Part shown: positions 27,936-36,085 of the stretch, in pieces
How the letters are laid out: the number at the start of each line of letters is the position of its first letter
Numbering within the stretch: position 1 is the stretch's first letter
From: Maricaulis salignorans
GTDB taxonomy: Bacteria > Pseudomonadota > Alphaproteobacteria > Caulobacterales > Aquidulcibacteraceae
Assembly: GCA_945891505.1 (NCBI GenBank)
Contig: CAMDDL010000010.1
Span: 1-64,000, forward strand
Length of the DNA stretch: 64,000 nucleotides
Direction of reading: 5' to 3'
Translations under genes and position numbers: made by a program
Notes under the pieces: model-generated
Database searches by the model: none
What the model was told of the DNA's origin: nothing
The model's input: the letters and a program-made list of their open reading frames with translations, nothing else

Positions 27936-29069
27936 TTAGCGCTTTGCTTTGGCCGGCGGGACAACCTCGGTCTTGATCCGTTGCGGCCAGAAGTAGGGCA
28001 TCAGCCCACTGCAGGCGTTCATCTCGATCAAAGTGGTCATTACAAAGCGCGTACCGTCCCAAGTATGAGTTTCCGCTGTTCCGCAATCGGCAATGCCGCG
28101 TCCCTTTGAGAAAGCACTGATTTGACCAGTCTCTGGCTCGATGCTGACATTGACGAGGCTGTGCGCATCTTCGTCCGACGCAGTGCGCTCAGGACCAAGG
28201 AAGGGGTGGGGCATCACGCTGGTGCTACCCTGCTGCAGGTAGAATTTCGACCACGCATTATAGGCACCAGCGCCACAGGGGACCGACCAAAGTGTGCGGC
28301 CCTTGCCGAGGTTAAAGCCCTCAATGCCTTGCCCGCGCGGGTCATAACGCTCGCTGTCATCGCATTCGGCCTTGCGGCGTTCCAGCACGGATTTGGGGAC
28401 AGTGGTTCGGGCTGATAGCTTCGTGAAGGCAACAGCATTAACGATCGGGGCCGCTGGGGCAAGGGGCACGCGCTCTCGTGCCGACTTACCTTTATCTATC
28501 CAGGCCGCTGCCGTTCCCGTTCGACCTTGCGTCACTTCAATTGCCCGCAGCGCTGCCACAAATCCTGACAGGCTGGCGAAGGATTGCACCTGGCGGCTTG
28601 CTCCGATTGAATAGATCACCGCATGGCCGTTTTTGGCTAGTGCGATGAACCGATCCACGTCGGCGCTTGGCAATAGGCTCGCACCGCTCTCATCGGGTGT
28701 GAGGATGAAATTTCCGTTGGCCAAGGGTCGCCCGTCTCGGCCAACGATGCGCAGGCTACCGTCTTTGGGCGTCGGCTGGGCTGAAGTAAACATGGCGGAA
28801 TAGATGATCCTGGGCCTAGCGGCAGGGCCTGCCTCAAGCTCTAACCAAAGCCAGCCCATTTCCGTTTCGGCCCGGACACCACGTGGGCGGGCACTGACGC
28901 CCATTTCATTCAGACCTGAGATGGAAACCGCTGTGCAGGTCTTGATATTGCTGCAGCTCACGCTCCAATCGCGATAATCCTTCGGCACGCTTTGGGCTTG
29001 CACAGGCATCACGAAAAGGCCTGCCAAAACGAAAGACAGAAGAAGCGGTTTGGCGGTGCGTGTATTCAT
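27936..29069 (-). CDS. DUF1176 exported protein
   Basis: A 377-residue protein with a signal peptide (residues 1-25, LLLSFVLAGLFVMPVQAQ). The mature part matches the alphaproteobacterial DUF1176 family: VPKDYRDWSVSCSNIKTCTA, WLWLELEAGPAARPRIIY, TLWSVPCGAGAYNAWSKFYL, GRGIADCGTAETHTWDG. Several conserved cysteines suggest disulfide bonds in the periplasm. No function is assigned. The ATG at 29069 was preferred to an upstream TTG because it starts the signal peptide. Confidence 0.85.
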   Translation of the reverse strand: MNTRTAKPLLLSFVLAGLFVMPVQAQSVPKDYRDWSVSCSNIKTCTAVSISGLNEMGVSARPRGVRAETEMGWLWLELEAGPAARPRIIYSAMFTSAQPTPKDGSLRIVGRDGRPLANGNFILTPDESGASLLPSADVDRFIALAKNGHAVIYSIGASRQVQSFASLSGFVAALRAIEVTQGRTGTAAAWIDKGKSARERVPLAPAAPIVNAVAFTKLSARTTVPKSVLERRKAECDDSERYDPRGQGIEGFNLGKGRTLWSVPCGAGAYNAWSKFYLQQGSTSVMPHPFLGPERTASDEDAHSLVNVSIEPETGQISAFSKGRGIADCGTAETHTWDGTRFVMTTLIEMNACSGLMPYFWPQRIKTEVVPPAKAKR

Positions 29070-29126
29070 GAGTACGGGCTTATCAGGCAAGGTTTTTCAA
29101 GGTCAATGGCATTTCGCGCATACTTT

Positions 29127-29795
29127 TCAAAGGGGCGCATCGACAGCAGAAACCGCGCCAAAGCGGGCGATAAAGGTTTGGCGAAGGGCTTCATCCACTT
29201 CGGCAAACGTAACTGGGTAGCCCAAGTCGACCAAAGAGGTGACACCAAGGCCGTCTTCTTGGATTCCGCACGGAATAATCCCACCAAAATGGGTGAGGTC
29301 CGGCTCCACATTCAGACTGATACCGTGAAAGCTGACCCATTTTTTCACACGCAGACCAACAGCGGCGATCTTATCCTCGTGACGGGGAAAGCCAGGATGG
29401 GTACGGTCTACCCAAACACCCACGCGGCCACAGCGCAACTCGCCCTTGATGGTAAACTGCGCCAACGCATCAATCACCCAATTTTCAACCGATTGGACAA
29501 AGGCGCGTACATCTCGCTTGTGGTTGCGCAGATCGAGCATGAGATAGGCAACGCGCTGGCCGGGCCCATGATAAGTATATTGGCCACCACGACCACTTTT
29601 GAACACCGGGAAGCTGGCGCCGGGCAAAATGTCTGACGATTTCGCACTCGTGCCGGCGCTATACAAAGGCGGATGCTCAAGGAGCCAGACCAATTGATTC
29701 GCTGTTCCTGCCGCGATTTCCGCAGCGCGGGCCTCCATAAAGGCCACTGCGGCCTCATATTCGACCGGTTTTTCCGACACAGCCCATTCAATCAC
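29127..29795 (-). CDS. lipB: Octanoyl-(acyl carrier protein) protein transferase
   Basis: Transfers octanoate from acyl carrier protein to lipoyl domains, the first step of endogenous lipoate synthesis. Motifs: [40 protein letters not shown], the catalytic-lysine segment [20 protein letters not shown], and the catalytic cysteine in [10 protein letters not shown]. The start is a GTG at 29795: GGAG lies eight bases upstream and relatives start at this point; a longer frame upstream runs into the divergent FliN-like gene and has no similarity. The length is then 222 residues, normal for the family. Confidence 0.92.
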   Translation of the reverse strand: MIEWAVSEKPVEYEAAVAFMEARAAEIAAGTANQLVWLLEHPPLYSAGTSAKSSDILPGASFPVFKSGRGGQYTYHGPGQRVAYLMLDLRNHKRDVRAFVQSVENWVIDALAQFTIKGELRCGRVGVWVDRTHPGFPRHEDKIAAVGLRVKKWVSFHGISLNVEPDLTHFGGIIPCGIQEDGLGVTSLVDLGYPVTFAEVDEALRQTFIARFGAVSAVDAPL

Positions 29796-29871
29796 GCCAA
29801 TTTCTCCAGTATTTGCAGTATCTTTACGCGCGTTAACCAAGTCCCAACACTCATGGGTTCTATCTAGTCCC

Positions 29872-30144
29872 GTGACAGATGATAGTGAACACCCCCCCTC
29901 GCAGATTGAGAAGGTCATGGTCGAAATTTCGGTCTTGGTCGGACGATCTTCCTTGCCCATGCACCAGCTACTCCGGATGGGTCGCGGTGCCGTTATTCCT
30001 TTGACGGCTTCCCCGAATGATCCCGTGTGGGTTTTGGTCAATAACCACCCAGTGGCCCGCGGCGACATCCAGCTTGATGACGATAAGATTTCGGTTGAAA
30101 TCACCGGCGAAGCTGATGTTTATGACTATCTGGCAGGGCCCTAA
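29872..30144 (+). CDS. Small FliN/FliM C-terminal (SpoA) domain protein
   Basis: A 90-residue protein made almost entirely of one SpoA domain: [51 protein letters not shown]. In flagellar motors such domains form the switch ring that binds CheY and the export ATPase apparatus. It starts with GTG and is divergent from lipB; the 76-base gap carries one TTAACC word, which resembles a CtrA half-site but is not enough to claim one. No other flagellar gene is nearby, so a motor role is inferred from the domain alone. Confidence 0.85.
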   Translation: MTDDSEHPPSQIEKVMVEISVLVGRSSLPMHQLLRMGRGAVIPLTASPNDPVWVLVNNHPVARGDIQLDDDKISVEITGEADVYDYLAGP

Positions 30145-30235
30145 CAGTCCTTCACTGTTTGGAACTGGCAAGATGCAGGGATAAGGGCTTCACATTGGCG
30201 GCGTGTTCTACTAAAAGCGCCGCTCTTTCCGGAAC

Positions 30236-30320
30236 GTGCTCATGGCGGAACTGGTAGACGCGCTAGCTTGAGGTGCTAGTGGGGAGACCCGTGGAGGTTC
30301 GAGTCCTCTTGGGCACACCA
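30236..30320 (+). tRNA. tRNA-Leu (GAG)
   Basis: A class II tRNA with a long variable arm. Acceptor arms GTGCTCA (30236-30242) and TGGGCAC (30310-30316) pair with one G-T wobble; anticodon stem-loop CTAGC-TTGAGGT-GCTAG gives anticodon GAG; the variable arm TGGGGAGACCCG and the T-arm GGTTCGAGTCC follow; CCA is encoded at 30318-30320. Confidence 0.96.
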
Positions 30321-30336
30321 ACGGAAAGATAGCTTT

Positions 30337-30375
30337 ATTGCCTGTATCTGCTACCAGCATGATGATACAGGCAAT
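30337..30375 (+). promoter_or_regulatory. 12-bp perfect inverted repeat between tRNA-Leu and mgtE
   Basis: ATTGCCTGTATC (30337-30348) and GATACAGGCAAT (30364-30375) are perfect complements with a 15-base loop. It lies 17 bases after the tRNA and 39 before the mgtE ATG. The stem could end the tRNA transcript, but no T run follows; it could equally be an mgtE leader hairpin or an operator. It does not look like a known magnesium-sensing M-box, which is much longer. Confidence 0.55.
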
Positions 30376-30414
30376 CAGACTTAGGGGCTTACGACATGAC
30401 GGAAAGTGACAGTC

Positions 30415-31800
30415 ATGGACGATCTACAAGCCCTGGGGGTCGACCCCACTAAAACAGACCATGGGCTAGACCGCCTGATTACCATAAAGGTGATCGGGGC
30501 GGCGGGCGATCATGACGGGCCGTTGCTGCGCCGTCTGTTATTGCCCATGCACCCTGCCGACGTGGCAGAGCTTCTGCAAAACGCACCAAAAGAAACCGCG
30601 CGCACGATTTTCACGCTGATTGGCGAAGACCTCGACGCGGAAGTCTATGCCGAACTCGAAGATGAATTGCGTGAATTTGCACTGGAATTCATTCCGGCCA
30701 GCAAGCTGGCGCAAAAGCTAGATGATCTCGATACCGATGACGCAGCTGCGATTGTGGCTGAGCTCGATGATGAGGACCGCGCCGAAGTTCTTGCTGCGGC
30801 CTCTGATGATGTCCGCGTGGCTGTTGAAGGTGCACTGTCGTTTGATGAGGAAACCGCTGGCCGTCTGATGCAGCGGGAGTTTGTGGCCGCCCCACAGCAT
30901 TGGGATGTCGGGCAAACCATCGACTTCATGCGCAAGACGGGCGAGGACCTGCCCGATCTCTTTTTCGATATCTATGTCGTCAGCCCTGCGATGCGGCCGA
31001 TTGGCGCTATCCCGGTCTCCAAGCTGATGCGGGCCAAGCGCACGATGCTGCTGCAAGACCTGATGGAAGTGCCCGAGATCATTGTAGATCCAGAGACCGA
31101 CCAAGAAGTCGTGGCCCATGCCTTCCAAAAATACCACCTGATCTCCGCACCCGTGGTCGATCGCAGCGGTCGCCTCACAGGCATGATCACAGTCGACGAC
31201 ATCGTGCGGGTTATTCAGGACGAAAACGAGGAAGACTTGCTGGCACTGGCCGGTGTGCGCGATGCGTCAACGGCTGACTCTGTCTGGGCATCGGTTAAGT
31301 CGCGTTTGCCTTGGCTGGTGATCAATCTTGTAACGGCGTTGATCGCGTCCGTGCTGATTAGCAAATTTCAAGCTTCCATCGAAAAGATTGTGGCGCTTGC
31401 CGTGATGATGCCAATGGTCGCCTCCATGGGCGGCAATGCAGGTACCCAAACCGTTGCGGTTGCTGTTCGTGCATTGGCTGCGCGAGAACTTACGCCGGGC
31501 AATTCGGGCCGGATCATCCTGCGTGAAGTGATTACTGGCGTGGTCAATGGGGCGGTGTTTGCTTTGCTCTTGTCGAGTGTGGCCTTGATTTGGTTCCAAA
31601 GCGTTCTGTTATCTTTGACCATTGCTTTGGCGATTCTGTTGAATCTGTCAGTTGCGGGCCTTGCAGGCATTTTGATCCCACTAACGCTCAAGCGCTTGGG
31701 CCAAGACCCGGCTGTTTCCTCCGGCGTGCTTGTAACCTTTGTCACCGATATGGTGGGTTTTGTGGCATTCTTAGGCCTTGCGACGCTGATTATTCTTTAG
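30415..31800 (+). CDS. mgtE: Magnesium transporter MgtE
   Basis: A Mg2+ channel gated by cytosolic magnesium. The 461-residue protein has an acidic N domain (HPADVAELLQNAP, DDLDTDDAAAIVAELDDEDR), two CBS domains (LMEVPEIIVDPETDQ and SGRLTGMITVDDIVRVIQDE), a linking helix and five membrane segments with the pore motif ASMGGNAGTQTVAV. The ATG at 30415 has GGAAAG eight bases upstream and was preferred to a GTG nine bases earlier. Its 3' end overlaps the convergent cyclophilin-like gene by 11 bases. Confidence 0.95.
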   Translation: MDDLQALGVDPTKTDHGLDRLITIKVIGAAGDHDGPLLRRLLLPMHPADVAELLQNAPKETARTIFTLIGEDLDAEVYAELEDELREFALEFIPASKLAQKLDDLDTDDAAAIVAELDDEDRAEVLAAASDDVRVAVEGALSFDEETAGRLMQREFVAAPQHWDVGQTIDFMRKTGEDLPDLFFDIYVVSPAMRPIGAIPVSKLMRAKRTMLLQDLMEVPEIIVDPETDQEVVAHAFQKYHLISAPVVDRSGRLTGMITVDDIVRVIQDENEEDLLALAGVRDASTADSVWASVKSRLPWLVINLVTALIASVLISKFQASIEKIVALAVMMPMVASMGGNAGTQTVAVAVRALAARELTPGNSGRIILREVITGVVNGAVFALLLSSVALIWFQSVLLSLTIALAILLNLSVAGLAGILIPLTLKRLGQDPAVSSGVLVTFVTDMVGFVAFLGLATLIIL

Positions 31801-32761
31801 CGCTGATCCGCACGGGCAGGGGTGCATTGCACAGCTCTAGCTTGCCTGCCTTAAACTTGGTCCAGCTATCGCGGCGGTTCCTGCGGCTTTCAAGGACTTC
31901 AGCATAAATGGCGTGATCGGTACGCAAGGCCTCTAGGCTCACTTGCTCTGAAGCAGGCAGTGTGAAGCCCAATTCTGCTTTGATGATCCTTGGCTTAGTT
32001 TGACCAGAGGCGTAAAAGCCCATCGCCTCACTGCCGCGCGGCAAAGTGGCAAAGTGATCCATGCCATCAACGACCCGGCCCAGAAGGGTGACGTTGCGGT
32101 CTAGCGCGCGCGGACTATGGCCATTGACCGCGTAGAGTTCAGCAGGGCCACCTGAATCGGCTGCCCCGTCGCGTCCTGCCCCCACCATGCCATAGCAATG
32201 GGGCAACCAATAACGCTTGGCCTTCGGGTCCCAGGCCACGGGCCAATTGCGCCAGAAGCCAACTTTTGGCGCATAGACGTCGCCGTCCTTGAGTTCGAAC
32301 GGCGTGAACTCAGCCCCGTAAGCGCGGTCAAATTCCGCCGCCATCCGCCCCCCGGTTAAGCCTTGCGCGGTTGCCGCTGCACCATCGCCCCATTGGACGA
32401 CGTAATTGTCTTGGCTCCGAACAATGTCACGGCCGTTGAAGAAGCCTTTCGTCAGCAATTCATTCAAGGCCAACACATGATTGGGCGCAAAGTCTGGGGC
32501 CAGCAAAATGATTACACGGGAAGGTGTCTGCGCGCCTGCATGGGTTGGCTCGAAATAAAGATAGAGCAACCGGCTTTGATCTAGCTTGGCCCAAGCTTCT
32601 TTTGGTGCAGCGCCGATCAATTCAGCACTGGTCAAGGCGCTCCAAGGTTTTGTCGGAGTGGGTGGCGTTGTTTGCGCCGTCGCCGTGCCTGCGCAAACCA
32701 TAAGAGCCAGCGCCCCAATCCCAAAAGCGCGCTGAAAATGGCGCGTTTGCTTGCCCAACAT
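31790..32761 (-). CDS. Exported cyclophilin-like peptidyl-prolyl isomerase
   Basis: A 323-residue periplasmic protein. A signal peptide at residues 1-29 (FGIGALALMVCAGTATAQ) is followed by a divergent cyclophilin fold: VIILLAPDFAPNHVLALNEL, GFFNGRDIVRSQDNYVVQWGD and the late VTLLGRVVDGMDHFATLPRG. The sequence between, containing FWRNWPVAWDPKAKRYWLPH, is an insertion typical of a long alphaproteobacterial branch. Isomerase activity is not assured. It converges on mgtE with an 11-base overlap of the ends. Confidence 0.82.
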   Translation of the reverse strand: MLGKQTRHFQRAFGIGALALMVCAGTATAQTTPPTPTKPWSALTSAELIGAAPKEAWAKLDQSRLLYLYFEPTHAGAQTPSRVIILLAPDFAPNHVLALNELLTKGFFNGRDIVRSQDNYVVQWGDGAAATAQGLTGGRMAAEFDRAYGAEFTPFELKDGDVYAPKVGFWRNWPVAWDPKAKRYWLPHCYGMVGAGRDGAADSGGPAELYAVNGHSPRALDRNVTLLGRVVDGMDHFATLPRGSEAMGFYASGQTKPRIIKAELGFTLPASEQVSLEALRTDHAIYAEVLESRRNRRDSWTKFKAGKLELCNAPLPVRISAKE

Positions 32762-32780
32762 GGTCTGATCCTTGCTTGAT

Positions 32781-32808
32781 GTGCCGAGTGCCGAGTGTCG
32801 AGTGTCGA
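32781..32808. repeat. Four tandem copies of a 7-base unit
   Basis: GTGCCGA twice and then GTGTCGA twice stand head to tail just upstream of the cyclophilin-like gene start on the minus strand and 118 bases upstream of the lysozyme-like gene. The unit number could vary by slippage; a role in the promoter region between these divergent genes is possible. Confidence 0.75.
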
Positions 32809-32925
32809 TGGCTCGAAGGTGCAGGATTGCCCCCCGCTTGTCGAGCAGCCTTTGTGGACAAAAACGGCATCAATCCTGCAGAGCCAGTCTCATCGGGCGG
32901 AATCCGTCTCTTTTTGGAACGAAAA

Positions 32926-34122
32926 ATGTCCAGACTCACTGCGTCTCGCGCTGCATTGGACCTGATAGCCAGCTTTGAAGGCTTCCGTGCACGTGCGGCT
33001 AAAACCCCCGACGGGCGGTGGACGCTGGGCTTTGGCCATGTCGCAACAGCACGTGAGGGCCTGTCGGTCTCGCGCGCGGAGGCAGAGGACCTACTGCGTT
33101 GGGATTTACGTCCCGTCGAAGATATGGTGCGCCAGTCGGCTTTAACCCCCTTAAATCAAAATCAATTCGACGCTTTGGTGTCGTTTGCCTTCAACATTGG
33201 CGTCTCTAACTTCGCGACTTGCGATGTGCTGCGCTATTTGAACCAAGGCCAGCCCATTGCTGGCGCGCTTGCCATGCATGCGTGGCGTCGGGCTCGGGTA
33301 AATGGTCGCGTTTTGGTGATTGATGCTTTGGTTCGGCGCAGGGCCGCTGAGGCTGCTTTGTTCCTAGAACCTTTAGGTCCGCGCCCCGCCGCGCCAAGCT
33401 CGGTTTTGAGCCCAGAAATTGATTATACGGCAGCGTTATTATCCCATGCCTCTGATCCGCGCGACGTTGCTTTTGGCGTCGGTGCAGATGGCGCTACGAT
33501 TGCAACCGACCCCTCGCCGAGTTGGCTATCTGAGCCTCGTAAAGCTGAGACGCCCGAACCTGTAAAAGTGGCAACAGAAGCGATCCCATCGCCTGAACTG
33601 AAGGCAGAGGTGCCCCTCGAAGAGCCTAAAGCTTCAATTTCAGCTGAACTAGAAACGGAGCAATCCATCGATGCCCCAGTGGCTGTTGCAGCTGAGCCTG
33701 GTTTGGTGCCTTTCCCGAAAGACGAGGCTGTAGCGGCCAATCAATTGGATCAAAGCCAGCCCGTGCCTGCGAATGATGGCCTGCGGACATTGGCTCCTTG
33801 GGCTCCAGAATTGGATCTGACGTCTGAGCCCACGTTAGCTGGCAGTGTCTCTGTCGCAGGCCCGCAGGTGCTTGAACCAGCAGCATCCACGCGTGCTCTC
33901 ACGTGGGTGATTTTAGTGGTTGGCGCTGTCTTTATGGCTGGCGGATTGTGGTTTGCTCATCTGATTGGTGCGTTGACCTTTGATCCAAAAGCAAAGACTA
34001 TCACCTTGCCGGGGATCATGGCGTTGCTGTCTGCCACATGGGGATTTGTTGCCGTGGTGACCTCTGCGGTGTCCTTGGCCCGTGGGCAAGAAAGCGGCGA
34101 CGAGACGGCCTTACTGCCCTAA
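32926..34122 (+). CDS. GH24 lysozyme-like protein with C-terminal membrane segments
   Basis: A 398-residue protein. Residues 1-145 form a phage-type (GH24) lysozyme domain: the catalytic Glu is E18 in IASFEGFRARA, followed by DGRWTLGFGHVATAREGL and the FDALVSFAFNIGVSNFATCD segment. The Asp expected nine residues after the Glu is Thr (T27), while the Thr at +15 (T33) is kept. A long acidic, Pro-rich linker (about 165-330) leads to two membrane helices (WVILVVGAVFMAGGLWFAHL and LPGIMALLSATWGFVAVVTS). No phage genes are nearby, so a chromosomal envelope role is more likely than a prophage remnant. Start chosen at 32926 with GGAAC upstream. Confidence 0.82.
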   Translation: MSRLTASRAALDLIASFEGFRARAAKTPDGRWTLGFGHVATAREGLSVSRAEAEDLLRWDLRPVEDMVRQSALTPLNQNQFDALVSFAFNIGVSNFATCDVLRYLNQGQPIAGALAMHAWRRARVNGRVLVIDALVRRRAAEAALFLEPLGPRPAAPSSVLSPEIDYTAALLSHASDPRDVAFGVGADGATIATDPSPSWLSEPRKAETPEPVKVATEAIPSPELKAEVPLEEPKASISAELETEQSIDAPVAVAAEPGLVPFPKDEAVAANQLDQSQPVPANDGLRTLAPWAPELDLTSEPTLAGSVSVAGPQVLEPAASTRALTWVILVVGAVFMAGGLWFAHLIGALTFDPKAKTITLPGIMALLSATWGFVAVVTSAVSLARGQESGDETALLP

Positions 34123-34172
34123 ACGCTTACCCTTTTGCTTGCACTCGCGAGCAGGCTCGCGCATGGTAAGCC

Positions 34173-35348
34173 ATGCTTAGAAACTCCTATCCCAGCCTCG
34201 ATTACGACCTCGGCGAGACAGCCGACGCCATTCGTGAAACCGTTGAACGCTTTGCAGCCGCAGAGATCGCCCCACGTGCCGCAGAAATTGACCGCAGCGA
34301 CGAATTCCCGCGCGACCTTTGGCCAAAACTGGGCGACCTTGGTCTGTTGGGCATAACAGTGGACGAGGCCGATGGCGGCTCTGGCCTTGGTTATCTTGAG
34401 CATGTCGTGGCGATGGAAGAAATCAGCCGCGCTTCGGCCTCGGTTGGCTTATCTTATGGGGCGCACTCCAATCTGTGTGTGAATCAATTGCGGCGCTGGG
34501 GCACGCCCGAGCAGAAGGCGCGCTATCTGCCCAAGCTGATTTCAGGGCAGCATGTTGGCGCATTGGCCATGTCGGAAAGTGGCTCAGGCTCAGATGTGGT
34601 CTCGATGCGCTTGCGGGCCGATAAGAAGGGCGACCGCTATGTCCTCAATGGTGGCAAGTTCTGGATCACCAATGCCAAACACGCCGATACTTTGATCGTC
34701 TATGCCAAGACTGAGCCTGAAGCAGCCTCACGCGGAATTAGTGCCTTCTTGATCGAGAAAGACTTTAAGGGCTTCTCGGTTGCCCAAAGCCTCGACAAGC
34801 TCGGGATGCGTGGCTCGCCGACCGGGGAGTTGGTGTTTGAAGATTGCGAAGTGCCGGAGGAAAATCTGATGGGGCCGCTAAACAAGGGCGCACAGGTTTT
34901 AATGTCCGGCCTTGATTATGAGCGCGCGGTTCTGGCCTCTGGCCCGATTGGCATTATGCAGGCCTGCCTCGATGTTGTTCTTCCATACATCCATGAACGC
35001 AAACAATTTGGCCAAGCCATTGGCGAGTTCCAGCTGATGCAGGGCAAGATTGCCGACATGTATGTCACGCTCTCGACCACGCGCGCCTATGTCTATGCCG
35101 TGGCTAAGGCCTGTGACCGTGGACTGACCACACGCAAGGATGCGGCTGGTGCAATCCTCTATGCCGCTGAGAAGGCGACCTGGATGGCTCTAGAGGCCAT
35201 TCAATGCTTGGGCGGCAATGGCTATATCAATGATTATGCCACAGGCCGTCTTTTGCGCGATGCCAAACTCTATGAAATCGGCGCCGGCACCAGCGAAATC
35301 CGCCGTTGGTTGATCGGGCGGGAGTTGTTTAGCGAGACGGCGAGTTAA
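34173..35348 (+). CDS. Isovaleryl-CoA dehydrogenase (acyl-CoA dehydrogenase family)
   Basis: An FAD enzyme oxidising isovaleryl-CoA to 3-methylcrotonyl-CoA in leucine breakdown, passing electrons to ETF. The 391-residue protein has [16 protein letters not shown] at the start, [18 protein letters not shown] and [20 protein letters not shown] for flavin and substrate binding, and [19 protein letters not shown] near the end. E250 in [14 protein letters not shown] is at the catalytic base position specific to the isovaleryl-CoA branch; other acyl-CoA dehydrogenases carry it later. The partner carboxylase genes are not in this window. Confidence 0.88.
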   Translation: MLRNSYPSLDYDLGETADAIRETVERFAAAEIAPRAAEIDRSDEFPRDLWPKLGDLGLLGITVDEADGGSGLGYLEHVVAMEEISRASASVGLSYGAHSNLCVNQLRRWGTPEQKARYLPKLISGQHVGALAMSESGSGSDVVSMRLRADKKGDRYVLNGGKFWITNAKHADTLIVYAKTEPEAASRGISAFLIEKDFKGFSVAQSLDKLGMRGSPTGELVFEDCEVPEENLMGPLNKGAQVLMSGLDYERAVLASGPIGIMQACLDVVLPYIHERKQFGQAIGEFQLMQGKIADMYVTLSTTRAYVYAVAKACDRGLTTRKDAAGAILYAAEKATWMALEAIQCLGGNGYINDYATGRLLRDAKLYEIGAGTSEIRRWLIGRELFSETAS

Positions 35349-35381
35349 GTTTTCTGCGTGTTAGAAAGAAGGGACCCTAAA

Positions 35382-36074
35382 GTGATCCGTCGTACTTTTT
35401 TCGTTACGCTCGTGGGCTTGGCTTTCGCCGGAACCGCACTCGCTCAGACGCCCATGCAACCTGCAGCACCCTTGGCCGTTGCGCCCGTCGTGACGCCAGC
35501 CCCGAAAGTCTTCCTCACAACATCCATGGGCGAGATTGAGATCACGCTGGACCCAGTGGGTGCCCCCAAGACCAGCGCCCACATGCTGAAGATGTTTCAG
35601 ACCAATCACTTCATTGGTGCTTCCTTCTTCCGGATTGAACCTGGCTTTATCATTCAAATCGGCGACTTGGATGCCCAGTTCAAAGGACGGTATCCACCCC
35701 TGAGCCCTGTTGAGCTGGAAACAGCGACCAATAAGCACGCCAAGGGAGCTGTCGCGCTCGCACGTGGCGATGCGCTCAATTCAGGTCACTCCAGCTTCTA
35801 TTTCGACTTGGCCGATAATCCTTACCTCAACGCCGACCCTAAGGCCCCACCCAACACAACCGGCTTTGCCGTCTTCGGGCGGGTCACGGCTGGATGGGAC
35901 GTGGTGGAGGCCATGGCGAAGGTCGAGCGAGCCCCTACAGGCGGCCCATTCCCCGGCAAAGCACCGGTTGTGCCCATCATCATAACCGCCATCCGCACAG
36001 ACCCACCGCCACCGCCTAAGCCAAAGCCAGCGGTTAAGGCTTCGGCGAAAGCTAAGGCTAAGAAGAAGCGGTGA
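35382..36074 (+). CDS. Exported cyclophilin-type peptidyl-prolyl isomerase
   Basis: A 230-residue periplasmic foldase. The GTG at 35382 has AGAAGGGA seven bases upstream and starts a clean signal peptide (RRTFFVTLVGLAFAGTALAQ). The cyclophilin domain follows: VFLTTSMGEIEITLDPVGAP, FIGASFFRIEPGFIIQIGDL, GAVALARGDALNSGHSSFYF, GFAVFGRVTAGWDVVEAM. The C-terminal ~25 residues are Pro- and Lys-rich (KPAVKASAKAKAKKKR), unusual for the family, and may bind anionic polymers. It lies shortly after the acyl-CoA dehydrogenase gene. Confidence 0.9.
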   Translation: MIRRTFFVTLVGLAFAGTALAQTPMQPAAPLAVAPVVTPAPKVFLTTSMGEIEITLDPVGAPKTSAHMLKMFQTNHFIGASFFRIEPGFIIQIGDLDAQFKGRYPPLSPVELETATNKHAKGAVALARGDALNSGHSSFYFDLADNPYLNADPKAPPNTTGFAVFGRVTAGWDVVEAMAKVERAPTGGPFPGKAPVVPIIITAIRTDPPPPPKPKPAVKASAKAKAKKKR

Positions 36075-36085
36075 GGGGCATTGCC

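Noticed and set aside
26611-28086. Long minus-strand frames inside gatB
   Set aside because: They overlap the clearly coding gatB and show no recognisable protein family.
29830-29871. CtrA-type site upstream of the FliN-like gene
   Set aside because: Only a single TTAACC word is present, without the second half-site at proper spacing; too common to claim.
30321-30414. Magnesium riboswitch (M-box) upstream of mgtE
   Set aside because: The gap is only 94 bases and holds one simple hairpin; the conserved M-box core is not recognisable.
32926-34122. Prophage remnant, suggested by a lysozyme-like gene
   Set aside because: All surrounding genes are chromosomal housekeeping genes and the protein has membrane helices and a linker unlike a phage endolysin.
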